NCBI RefSeq assembly: GCF_000248075.1
Contig: NZ_BAFB01000025.1
Span: 1 to 64,000 of the forward strand
From: Gordonia otitidis NBRC 100426
Lineage (GTDB): Bacteria > Actinomycetota > Actinomycetes > Mycobacteriales > Mycobacteriaceae
Length of the DNA stretch: 64,000 nt
Reading direction: 5' to 3'
Positions within the stretch are counted from its first letter, which is position 1. Every line of letters starts with the position of its first letter. The notes beneath the pieces were generated by a model that ran no database searches, was not told the DNA's origin, and worked only from the letters and a program-made list of their open reading frames with translations. The translations under genes and the position numbers were made by a program. Positions 1 through 6,586 of this stretch are shown here, in pieces.

Positions 1-792
1 ATATCAATTCCTAGCTCTGTATTGCCTCGTATTAGTTTTGATTCGTGGGCGTTACTCGATACTGCTGACGAGGTTTTTATCGCGGCAGAAGCGAAGCTAG
101 GCACTAATGCGGGTGTGCTGGTCGGTAAAGCTCAATCCGAGTTCGGGGATGGTGAATATCGGACTGTCGCTGACTGGTCGATCCTCGTTGCCGAGTTCCT
201 TGCATCGACCGATGGTGTGGAGCGTCCTGTCCAGGCCGAGCTACCGACTGAAGTTCCCGACATGGCAGGGATCATCGCTGAGGCCGACGACACCAAGCCG
301 ATCTCGCTCGATGTGTTCTATCAGGGATCACGCGTGCAGGTGCTTGCCGAGTTCTTAGATGCCCGTGACCGGGTTGCTGCTGATGCCGGTCACGTGTGGG
401 ATCACCAACGCGCTATCCGCTCCGAACTGCTCTACTCCGGTGACGTGTTGACCGAACGCGCATGGTTCCAACTCTTCACGAGCCGTGTGTGGGATGGTGC
501 CGAGGATGACGTGTACGTGCGGGAGTCTGTGCGGGATCGCATCGTAAGCAAGCTCCGCGACAAACAGTTCGAGAACGGCCTGATACCGAAGCATTGTGCA
601 GCGTTACGGAGTCAACAAGACATGCTTGCCGTCTATGACGTGTTGTTGTCGTCGGGGTTGGCGTCGACTGATGATGAGTTCCTGATTGCGGGACTGGTGG
701 ACCGCTTGGGGTTGCCGGTGGGCCGCAAGTCTGAAAGCCGGGTGCGTGCTGCTCTGCTGGGGTTGAGGGAACGCGGCCTCGTCGGGGTTTGA
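1..792 (+). CDS. Hypothetical protein, 5' end outside window
   Basis: The reading frame is open from base 1 without a stop, so the gene probably starts to the left of the window. A TTG at position 22 is the first possible start inside it. At least 256 residues are visible and I do not recognise the family. The last 40 residues resemble a small winged-helix-like module with a basic, leucine-rich end (IAGLVDRLGLPVGRKSESR), which could bind DNA; this is inference from residue pattern only. The middle is acidic and soluble-looking, with no membrane segment or signal peptide. It is the leftmost gene of the accessory element and converges on the small membrane protein gene at 813-998. Confidence 0.55.
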   Translation: MSIPSSVLPRISFDSWALLDTADEVFIAAEAKLGTNAGVLVGKAQSEFGDGEYRTVADWSILVAEFLASTDGVERPVQAELPTEVPDMAGIIAEADDTKPISLDVFYQGSRVQVLAEFLDARDRVAADAGHVWDHQRAIRSELLYSGDVLTERAWFQLFTSRVWDGAEDDVYVRESVRDRIVSKLRDKQFENGLIPKHCAALRSQQDMLAVYDVLLSSGLASTDDEFLIAGLVDRLGLPVGRKSESRVRAALLGLRERGLVGV

Positions 793-812
793 GCGTCGGA
801 CCCGTGTCGTCC

Positions 813-998
813 TCAGCCCGTGGTTCGTGAAGCGCGTACCGCGTTCATCACCATGCCGATCATTGCTGCGAGCAGGATCGGTGTAGCCCACCACCGAGTT
901 GCCGGGATCGTGTTGTAGAGCGTGTACGCGGTGATGCCGAGGACAGCGGCGACGAGCAGGTATGCGCGTGCATCTCGGGTCCAGTGTCGGTCGCTCAT
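813..998 (-). CDS. Small two-helix membrane protein
   Basis: This 61-residue protein has two predicted membrane segments, at about residues 11-28 (AYLLVAAVLGITAYTLY) and 38-52 (ATPILLAAMIGMVMN), separated by a short polar turn, with a basic tail. ATG is at 998. Tiny two-helix proteins are frequent in actinophages, but no particular function (holin-like, superinfection exclusion) can be assigned. It points leftward and is divergent from the ParB-like fragment at 1187. The shared upstream gap contains the GCGTAAAC direct repeats, which may control it. Confidence 0.6.
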   Translation of the reverse strand: MSDRHWTRDARAYLLVAAVLGITAYTLYNTIPATRWWATPILLAAMIGMVMNAVRASRTTG

Positions 999-1073
999 GG
1001 TGTTGAGGCTATCGGTCGTCGTATGACTCCGCGCAAGCCTGAGGAAACCGTAAAGCCCTGAGAGCGATCCTAA

Positions 1074-1091
1074 GCGTAAACAGGCGTAAAC
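1074..1091. promoter_or_regulatory. Two direct GCGTAAAC repeats, one helical turn apart
   Basis: GCGTAAAC occurs at 1074-1081 and 1084-1091, a 10-bp period that places both copies on the same face of the helix. It lies in the gap between the divergent genes at 998 and 1187. A third copy is at 1554-1561, in front of the excisionase-like gene. A repressor/operator or iteron role is inference. Confidence 0.35.
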
Positions 1092-1186
1092 CCTAGTGCT
1101 TATGCGTGTGGGCTTAGAAATGCTGTTAGCGTTCGATCTGGGCGGCCAAAGTGAGCAATCCCAGACGGGGCTAAGCGCGCAAGTTT

Positions 1187-1498
1187 TTGGTTCGTCGGCA
1201 TTTGTCGACTTCTCAGCGTGCGGTAATCGCTGTCGAATACGAATCCGTCTATGCGGGGCCAGCCGAGGAGAGGCGAAAGCAAGCGGCACTTCGAGGTAAC
1301 CAGAACCGTGTAGAACAGGGCACCCCGGTTGGGGCAAAAATGCCCCAACCGAAAGAGGCTCACGAGGAGGAACGGCGGGGTCCGCGCGCAACTGATGAGG
1401 CTGCGGAACAATTCGGGGTCTCCAGAAGAATAGTCCGCGACGCAAAATATGTAGCCACAAACGATCCGGAACTGTTCGAGGTCGTCAACACTAACTAG
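1187..1498 (+). pseudogene. ParB-like protein fragment, DNA-binding part only
   Basis: The 103-residue frame opens at TTG 1187, 13 bp after an in-frame TAA at 1172. It begins with RRHLSTSQRAVIAVEYE, which resembles the segment that follows the nuclease/CTP-binding fold in ParB-like plasmid and phage proteins. It ends with a helix-turn-helix-like stretch (TDEAAEQFGVSRRIVRDAKYV). The N-terminal ParB domain expected upstream is absent in all three frames, and I see no clear ribosome binding site. It is therefore either a truncated remnant or a small stand-alone DNA-binding protein. Family assignment rests on residue pattern, not on a search. Confidence 0.5.
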
Positions 1499-1547
1499 AT
1501 ACAATGGACGTATCGGCAGGTTAACCACGGAATTTGTGATCCGATCC

Positions 1548-1561
1548 GTTAACGCGTAAAC
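1548..1561. promoter_or_regulatory. Operator-like imperfect palindrome upstream of excisionase-like gene
   Basis: GTTAACGCGTAAAC is a 14-bp near-palindrome centred on ACGCGT, with one mismatched base pair. It contains the third GCGTAAAC copy. It sits about 80 bp upstream of the ATG at 1644, next to an AT-rich stretch (gataataggtttataag) that could hold a promoter. The binding protein is unknown; the excisionase-like protein itself is a candidate. Confidence 0.3.
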
Positions 1562-1643
1562 GCGAAGTTGGAGCGCTTTGCCAAGTAAATGCGATAATAG
1601 GTTTATAAGCGTTAATCAATCACACATCGGAGAGGGGGTGTAC

Positions 1644-1811
1644 ATGGCTGAAACCCCTAGTGTCTTTCTCCCCGTCCGCGAACTGCAAACCGTTATCGGC
1701 TGCTCACGCACAGCGGCTATCCGGCTTATCGAAACCGGCGAGGTCGAGGGTAAGCGAATCGGCGCACGCTACTACGTAAAGAGAAGCGCATTGGAATTGC
1801 TTACCAGCTAA
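1644..1811 (+). CDS. Excisionase/AlpA-type helix-turn-helix protein
   Basis: This is a 55-residue protein of the small MerR-like 'helix-turn-helix 17' type used by actinobacterial excisionases and regulators. The ATG at 1644 is chosen because AGAGGGGG (1631-1638) lies at proper spacing; the longer frame from 1578 has no such site. The motif runs VRELQTVIGCSRTAAIRLIETGEVEGKRIG, split here as VRELQTVIGCSRTAA (helix 2/3) and a wing (GKRIGARYYVKRSALE). Such proteins bend DNA at attachment sites or control early genes. Without a visible integrase, its role in excision is inferred. Confidence 0.7.
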   Translation: MAETPSVFLPVRELQTVIGCSRTAAIRLIETGEVEGKRIGARYYVKRSALELLTS

Positions 1812-1849
1812 CTAAACACTTCCCGACCCCGCAAAAGAGGAGATAAGCG

Positions 1850-1924
1850 GTGTTTGGGAACCCGAATCCCCAGGTAGAGCGCGCTGACCTCCCAAGCGCC
1901 GCTCCCTGGGGGTTCGTCGTCTAA
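1850..1924 (+). CDS. 24-residue small ORF with good ribosome binding site
   Basis: A GTG start at 1850 follows GAGGAG (1838-1843). The frame encodes 24 residues ending in PWGFVV and stops at TAA 1922-1924, just where the ribosome binding site of the next gene (AAGGAGG) begins. The stop touching the next Shine-Dalgarno suggests translational coupling, or a leader peptide for the zinc-ribbon gene at 1934. No homology is recognised. Confidence 0.4.
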   Translation: MFGNPNPQVERADLPSAAPWGFVV

Positions 1925-1933
1925 GGAGGCCGA

Positions 1934-2251
1934 TTGCGCATCTGCTCCGAAGAGAACTGTGGGCGCCAAGCCACCCGCCGATGGTTGTGCTCCCGCTGTT
2001 ACCAGCGTCGACGGAGACGTGGCACGCTTCCCGCCACTAGGATGCCTAACCAGTTTATCGAGGAGGCTAAGGCGCTGTACGAGGAGCTAAGGGCTGTCCA
2101 GGACGCCCGAATCGAATCCTATTCGGTCGGTTATGCGCGGGAGCGTCGTCTCTACTTCAGTGAGGTAGAGCCAGCGGTAAGACTAGCGGACTGTTTAAAG
2201 GCCGTAGCTCGCGAATATCGAGAACGATCCTTAGCCGAGGACGCTGCTTAA
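1934..2251 (+). CDS. Small zinc-ribbon protein
   Basis: A TTG start at 1934 is supported by AAGGAGG ending five bases upstream. The 105-residue product starts with a four-cysteine cluster (CSEENCGRQATRR, then LCSRCYQRRRRRG), so a single zinc ribbon in the first 32 residues is likely, followed by a very basic patch and a C-terminal helical region. This layout is common in small actinophage proteins of unknown role, often nucleic-acid binding. The rest (IEEAKALYEELRAVQDAR) looks like an amphipathic helix. It lies within the rightward small-gene cluster of the element. Confidence 0.6.
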   Translation: MRICSEENCGRQATRRWLCSRCYQRRRRRGTLPATRMPNQFIEEAKALYEELRAVQDARIESYSVGYARERRLYFSEVEPAVRLADCLKAVAREYRERSLAEDAA

Positions 2252-2337
2252 ACCCGCCTGAATCGAATCCTAAGCGGCTAACTCCCCGCAACCCTCACGA
2301 CGATACCTTTAACCCATCCAGAAGGCTTAGGACGCTA

Positions 2338-2508
2338 ATGAAGCTAACCGACATTCGAGGCTTGCCCATCGCAGAACTAAGGGTAAGCCGGACCAACAAT
2401 CGACGCATAGCTTTAGACCAACATGATTCTACTATCGGAATCCCCGTCGACAGCCTCACCCATATCGCGGATCAACTCGTAGACCTCGCGGAATCGCTAA
2501 ACCCTTAG
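2338..2508 (+). CDS. Small hypothetical protein, 56 aa
   Basis: ATG 2338 to TAG 2506-2508 encodes 56 residues. A short strand-rich N-terminal part contains I-G-I-P-V-D, and it is followed by an amphipathic C-terminal helix (HIADQLVDLAESL). The gene has the element's codon use (ata, tta). It sits 6 bp before the next gene, whose ribosome binding site overlaps this stop codon, so the two are probably co-transcribed. The next protein has a similar layout (I-S-L-P-V-N then a helix), suggesting the two are distant duplicates. Function unknown. Confidence 0.55.
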   Translation: MKLTDIRGLPIAELRVSRTNNRRIALDQHDSTIGIPVDSLTHIADQLVDLAESLNP

Positions 2509-2514
2509 GAACCT

Positions 2515-2706
2515 ATGCCAGCACAAGCCCTAAGCACCGACACAATCGTTAGTGCCTCCCAATCAGAAACCGCACCTGTAAGGATTAGCATTCACCAGTT
2601 CGGGACCGAACAGTATCTCGTGCTAACCCAAGCTGGACAACTCATTAGCTTACCCGTTAACGATGCGCAGCGATTGGTAGCCAATATCAGTAAAGCAGTC
2701 AACTAG
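2515..2706 (+). CDS. Small hypothetical protein, 63 aa
   Basis: ATG 2515 follows TAGGAACCT, in which AGGA serves as the ribosome binding site. The 63-residue protein has an unstructured first 20 residues, two beta strands (VRISIHQF, QYLVLTQ) and a C-terminal helix. It resembles the gene before it in the strand-turn-helix end. Its TAG stop shares one base with the GTG start of the next gene. Function unknown. Confidence 0.6.
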   Translation: MPAQALSTDTIVSASQSETAPVRISIHQFGTEQYLVLTQAGQLISLPVNDAQRLVANISKAVN

Positions 2707-2939
2707 TGGCGAGCCTAAGAGCGACAGCCAAAGTTAACGTTGTCCACAACCCTTTGAACCGGCGTTATGTGGTGGAAGTTCGAGACTACGCGCGAGAGGT
2801 AACGCTAGGTTATGAGCCTTTGGAAGCGATAGCCGTGGCCGCAAAAATGCTCGGAGTCGCGGCTCAATACGAGTCAGGCGAGGTCTTAGACGCCGTGAAC
2901 GAGCTGGTCGACAGTATGGAAGGCGGATCGAATGAGTGA
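2706..2939 (+). CDS. Small hypothetical protein, 77 aa
   Basis: A GTG start at 2706 overlaps the previous stop by one base. The product begins with a beta-hairpin-like part (AKVNVVHNPLNRRYVVEVRDY), continues with a helix rich in alanine and ends acidic. Its 3' end overlaps the start of the connector-like gene by 8 bp, giving a coupled three-gene string 2515-3408. No family recognised; a co-function with the downstream phage-type gene is inferred from coupling only. Confidence 0.6.
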   Translation: MASLRATAKVNVVHNPLNRRYVVEVRDYAREVTLGYEPLEAIAVAAKMLGVAAQYESGEVLDAVNELVDSMEGGSNE

Positions 2940-3408
2940 AGCACTTGCAACCGTGGATCGGCTATCGGCACGACTGGGCGTGGCACTCGCTGCTAACACT
3001 GCGGATTACGCACGCGCTGAGGAGGCGCTGTGGAGTTCGTCTGTTCAAGCTCGAAGCCTAGCTGGCCGTCCAGACTGGACAGTCGAGAACATTCCGAACG
3101 GGGCCGTCGACGTGGTACTCAGTGCAGCGTTACGGATTTATCGCAACCCCGACTGGTATATCGCTAACCAGGCTGGCACCTATCAAGCGACGCTAGCTAG
3201 CTCCGACTTCAGTACCGGGAACATCTTCTTGAGTGGCGAAATCCAAGAGCTCAAAAAGTACGCCGCCCTAAACCTGCACGTCGTCTCCGTCTACCGCGAC
3301 GACCAGCGGGTGAACCCGCGTTTCGACCCGGCCAACTACACGAGCATTCCCGTCGACGGCTGCCTGGGCGATCCGGTATACGGCTGGAACGGCGAGTTCG
3401 ACCGCTAA
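2932..3408 (+). CDS. Phage head-tail connector-like protein
   Basis: This 158-residue protein has the pattern of small siphovirus head-tail connector/adaptor proteins (HK97 gp6 or SPP1 gp15 type). An N-terminal helix (VDRLSARLG) is followed by a hydrophobic helix with AALRIYRNPDWYIANQAGTY and then a strand-rich segment leading into a helix near LSGEIQELKKY. In tailed phages these proteins form the ring between portal and tail. Here it stands alone: no portal, protease, capsid or tail gene lies next to it. ATG 2932 lies inside the preceding gene. The C-terminal 40 residues are longer than usual for the family. Assignment is by pattern recognition. Confidence 0.5.
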   Translation: MSEALATVDRLSARLGVALAANTADYARAEEALWSSSVQARSLAGRPDWTVENIPNGAVDVVLSAALRIYRNPDWYIANQAGTYQATLASSDFSTGNIFLSGEIQELKKYAALNLHVVSVYRDDQRVNPRFDPANYTSIPVDGCLGDPVYGWNGEFDR

Positions 3409-3519
3409 CTCAAAGCGGACCACCTACTGAGGCAGGCTCAACAAAACCGCAGGTCACAGCACTATGCACTATCTACGCGGACTAGTCTCCGCAAACCTAA
3501 TTTGAAAGTAGTTACCAAT

Positions 3520-4293
3520 ATGGCTCTTAACCTCGAAGCACACGACCACCAGCAGCTTGCCGCAATCGACGCACTCGTTGCCCCCCTCGAACGCGTTGGC
3601 CTCGTCACTAAGAAGGATGCCGAGACCGCTCGTGCAGCGGCTAAGCGCGCCCATCATGCACTTACCTTGGCGGCGACGTACACAGATCATGTGACCCGTA
3701 CAGCCACCAGTGCGGGGGAAGCACTCGCGGACCGTGATGACTTGACCATTGACGCTGTGGTGGCCTCCGCGATCCTGTCGAATCCGATTGTGGTGGATGC
3801 GACCCTTGCCGCGACATGGCAAGCCAACGTTGACACGGCCCGTGCAGCCGCATTCAAGCGCGTACGGGACTTTCCGACCAAGCTCAGCGAACTGTTCGAC
3901 CACGTTTCCGACCAGGTAATGGACATTGCCTCCCAGCTTGGCGACGTGGATACACCGCAAGCTGCGTTGGATGCTGGACTAAGCGATCCGTGGCAGCAAC
4001 TCATGGCGCTCAAAGCTGACATGAACGCGCTCATCGAACTCCGGACCGAGCTGCGGAGCTTTGGACTGATTCCCGAATCGCAACCGTTCAACTCCGGCTG
4101 GCAGTGGGACTTGCGCCACGAATACCCGGCAGGCCGATTCAAGCGGGCTTACGACCAGGCTGCCGTCGACCAGGGCCGGGAACTGCTCATTCTTACTGCT
4201 AGGTGCCGACCCTACGTGCCAGCGGATGCCACCGAAGCCAAGACCGTCCTCGAAGCGCACACCACGGCTATCCGCGAAGCCGAGGCCGCATGA
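3520..4293 (+). CDS. Hypothetical helical protein
   Basis: The product has 257 residues from ATG 3520; a TTG at 3502 in the same frame is possible but sits inside the likely ribosome binding region (TTGAAAG). It is almost entirely helical and alanine-rich over residues 10-190, with no signal peptide or membrane segment. The C-terminal quarter contains an aromatic patch (FNSGWQWDLRHEYPAGRFKRAY). The stop overlaps the next start as ATGA, so it is the first gene of a coupled three-gene unit ending at 4777. No known family recognised. Confidence 0.65.
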   Translation: MALNLEAHDHQQLAAIDALVAPLERVGLVTKKDAETARAAAKRAHHALTLAATYTDHVTRTATSAGEALADRDDLTIDAVVASAILSNPIVVDATLAATWQANVDTARAAAFKRVRDFPTKLSELFDHVSDQVMDIASQLGDVDTPQAALDAGLSDPWQQLMALKADMNALIELRTELRSFGLIPESQPFNSGWQWDLRHEYPAGRFKRAYDQAAVDQGRELLILTARCRPYVPADATEAKTVLEAHTTAIREAEAA

Positions 4294-4535
4294 TCCACTC
4301 CGACGATGCAAGAATCCGAGCCGCAATCCAAGCTGTAGAAGGTGACCCTGACCGGCCCGTCATCGACGTAAGGCAGGTTGTGTCCGCTGAACCTGTCGGT
4401 GGTGGAGCACCCGCTACGCCTACGCTCATAAGCCAATTCGCGGCGGAACATGACGCTGAGGAACGCGCGAAGTTCATCGAATCCATAATGAGGAACGACG
4501 CCATGCAGCACGAAACTCGTGAGTCATTCTGGTGA
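4290..4535 (+). CDS. Small hypothetical protein, 81 aa
   Basis: ATG 4290 overlaps the preceding TGA (ATGA), which decides the start; the longer frame from 4203 is out of phase with translation of the neighbour. The acidic 81-residue product has no recognisable domain. Its end overlaps the next gene as GTGA. The tight coupling suggests a functional set with the proteins at 3520 and 4532. Confidence 0.6.
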   Translation: MIHSDDARIRAAIQAVEGDPDRPVIDVRQVVSAEPVGGGAPATPTLISQFAAEHDAEERAKFIESIMRNDAMQHETRESFW

Positions 4536-4777
4536 CCGAGACAAAACGATGCCCCGACTGTGGCTCCACCAAAAAACGCTCCGAGTTTAATCGAGATAGA
4601 ACCAAATCAGATGGGTTAAGAATCTATTGCCGAGAACATGACAGGGCACGCGTAAAAGACTATTACGAGCGCAATCGGGAGCTAAAGATAGCCAAAACAC
4701 GGGCACGATACTGGCGACAGCAAGCTACGAACGCACGTTCGACACTTGCAGGCGCGGTGTGTCCATCGTTCGGATGA
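4532..4777 (+). CDS. Zinc-ribbon protein resembling the N-terminus of phage endonuclease VII-type proteins
   Basis: GTG 4532 overlaps the previous stop. The 81-residue product starts with CPDCGSTKKRSEFNRDRT and continues GLRIYCREHDRARVKDYYERN. This is a C-x2-C...C-x2-H ribbon plus basic helix that often precedes the catalytic domain of phage recombination endonuclease VII or HNH proteins. The catalytic part is missing here and the protein ends about 35 residues later, so it is either a natural stand-alone ribbon or a truncated nuclease. Family link is inferred from the motif. Confidence 0.55.
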   Translation: MTETKRCPDCGSTKKRSEFNRDRTKSDGLRIYCREHDRARVKDYYERNRELKIAKTRARYWRQQATNARSTLAGAVCPSFG

Positions 4778-5011
4778 CACCAAGCACAGTGTAGCGACGT
4801 GTGGCCCAGCTAAACACGGATAAAAGGCCAGTTCAGGGGCTCTAAGCTGCCCTTAGGGCTGTAAACCCTTGGAGAGAGAGTCGGTCTGTGGGGCGTCGAT
4901 ATGGACCCTGCGTACGCGAGGGGGGTCACCCCCACCCCTAATGGCTTAGAAACTCGGTTAGCGGGCTAATGAGGGGTCTTTAATGGGGGTTCTGGTGGGA
5001 GGTTTACGTTA
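4778..5011. other. Gene-free spacer with a GC hairpin
   Basis: No credible gene is seen. GGGGGTCACCCCC near 4920-4932 can form a five-pair hairpin without a T tract. Downstream lies the ribosome binding site TGGGAGG for the gene at 5012. A promoter for that gene should be here, but none stands out. Confidence 0.4.
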
Positions 5012-5692
5012 GTGGTTTTGATGAATGCCCCGGTGGAGCGTGCGCTACGTTCGCATTCGGGTAAAGGGTTTGCGGACTCGCTGGGCGGGACGGTTATTGA
5101 GGATGAATGGTCATTCCGGACACGGTTTGCAGAGTTAGCTAAGACTGCTCCTAAAGCGAGTCCTAAGCGCATTGCGTTGTATGACCAGTGGGGAGTAGAA
5201 GGATCATCGGTTAAGGGTTTGCGTTGGTGGCGGCGCAAGCTGGATCGGGGCGAATGGTTGTTTGGTGATCGGCTTGTAGCTCCGGTCTTGGATGCCCCGC
5301 TCATGGTGTGGAGGCTTGCTGAGTCGTGGGAGTCCGGCATCTCATGGGCTGCTGACGCGAGACGGTGTTCGGTGCCGAGCGCGTCGAATAGGCAGCGCGC
5401 GTTGACCTTGTATTGTGCGCTCGTTGATCCTACTGATGTGATGGGTGTGTGGTGGCGTGGCGGGTCACAGCACGGCTATCCGATGTGGCGGACTGTCGAA
5501 CACGAGGAGCACGGGCCGATCACTGTGGCTGTCATTGACTTCAGTGAGGTTCTGGTAAACCCTGCACGGCTGAGGCAGGCGGACGTGCTCTCGGTTGGTT
5601 CTGTGACGGCTGTCGAGACGTTCGAGGATGCGCGTGTGGATCGGCAGTCGATGGTGTTGGCGTCGGCTATGTCGCTGATGTTGGGCAGGTAG
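5012..5692 (+). CDS. Hypothetical protein, 226 aa
   Basis: GTG 5012 is preceded by GGGAGG at good spacing. The 226-residue product has a tryptophan-rich middle (GLRWWRRKLDRGEWLFGDRL) and a C-terminal half with beta character. It has no signal peptide, membrane segment or known catalytic motif that I can see. The residue mix is less alanine-rich than core genes, in keeping with the element. It converges with the gene at 5766, and the two share a strong intervening hairpin. Function unknown. Confidence 0.6.
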   Translation: MVLMNAPVERALRSHSGKGFADSLGGTVIEDEWSFRTRFAELAKTAPKASPKRIALYDQWGVEGSSVKGLRWWRRKLDRGEWLFGDRLVAPVLDAPLMVWRLAESWESGISWAADARRCSVPSASNRQRALTLYCALVDPTDVMGVWWRGGSQHGYPMWRTVEHEEHGPITVAVIDFSEVLVNPARLRQADVLSVGSVTAVETFEDARVDRQSMVLASAMSLMLGR

Positions 5693-5698
5693 TACGGG

Positions 5699-5749
5699 TT
5701 CCCCGGTGGGGTGCTGGCCTTTGGGCTGGCATCTGCCGGGGAGCTTTTC
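5699..5749. terminator. Bidirectional hairpin terminator between convergent genes
   Basis: CCCCGG (5701-5706) pairs with CCGGGG (5736-5741), with an inner stem TGCTGGCC/GGCTGGCA. It is followed by agctttt on the + side. It lies between stop codons of the convergent genes 5012-5692 and 5766-6560. Confidence 0.6.
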
Positions 5750-5765
5750 GTGTATCAAGGGGTGG

Positions 5766-6560
5766 CTAGGTGTCAGTGAGTCCTGCAACCTCGTAGAACC
5801 GTTGCTTTATCTGGGCGATCTGATCGATGTGATCGGGGTTTGCGTCTCTCAAAGTTGCGACGCGTTCTGTGGCGATTAGCGTGGCGTACATCGCGCACAT
5901 CGAGTGGTTCCAGGCGCGTTGACGATTCCAAGGCTTGCCCTCGTTCTGCGCTGTCATTACGTCAATCATGGTGATGAGGTCAGGATGAATGATCCGGGAC
6001 TGGTCGGTGTAGTCGTCCGCGTATGCGGAGTCCAGCATTTCCTTTAGGATTTTCGCAGGGTCGGGCTTGCTGGCCTTGTGTTTTTGAGCGGTGCTGCGCC
6101 AGCCCTCGATCTTCTTCCGCATGGTTGTGTAGCGCGGATCGGTGCCCTTGTCCATAACGGACGCGTAGCTGATGCCGATAACCTTGGACGCCCGTATCGC
6201 TGGGTCTTCTTGCGGATCACTAAGCCACCACGCATATGCCGCGTACTCGCACGCCACTCGGCTTAGGGCGCTCAATGATGTGACGGGCGGGTGCTGGTCG
6301 GTTAGCCGACCAATCGAATGCACCGATTCACCTGCCCCCTGTAGGAAGTAGGTGGCGACCTCGTGGCTGAGTACGACTGGGTTGAGTTCGTGGCCCTTGT
6401 CGATTTGTGCGTCGATCGCCCTGAGGTCCCCCGATGGTTCGTGCGGTGGGAGCCGGGACGTTTCGAGCGCGCACAACGCGATGCTTGCGCATTCGTCCGG
6501 CAACACGCTCTCGATAGGTGGATTCCAGTCTGTATCGGGCACAGAGCCGAGTATGCCCAT
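5766..6560 (-). CDS. Hypothetical helical protein, possibly HEPN-like
   Basis: The product has about 264 residues from ATG 6560; a GTG at 6542 is a possible alternative, and the frame upstream of 6560 runs into the divergent gene. The protein is helical, with LSRVACEYAAYAWWLSDP followed by an Arg/Lys-rich helix and IIHPDLITM near the end. This recalls uncharacterised actinobacterial proteins with an R/C-x2-EYAAYAWWLxDP helix, sometimes grouped with HEPN-like folds; that link is weak. It is divergent from the gene at 6587, with only 26 bp between the chosen starts. Confidence 0.5.
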   Translation of the reverse strand: MGILGSVPDTDWNPPIESVLPDECASIALCALETSRLPPHEPSGDLRAIDAQIDKGHELNPVVLSHEVATYFLQGAGESVHSIGRLTDQHPPVTSLSALSRVACEYAAYAWWLSDPQEDPAIRASKVIGISYASVMDKGTDPRYTTMRKKIEGWRSTAQKHKASKPDPAKILKEMLDSAYADDYTDQSRIIHPDLITMIDVMTAQNEGKPWNRQRAWNHSMCAMYATLIATERVATLRDANPDHIDQIAQIKQRFYEVAGLTDT

Positions 6561-6586
6561 CGGTGTGGACCCGTACTGTCGCAACC

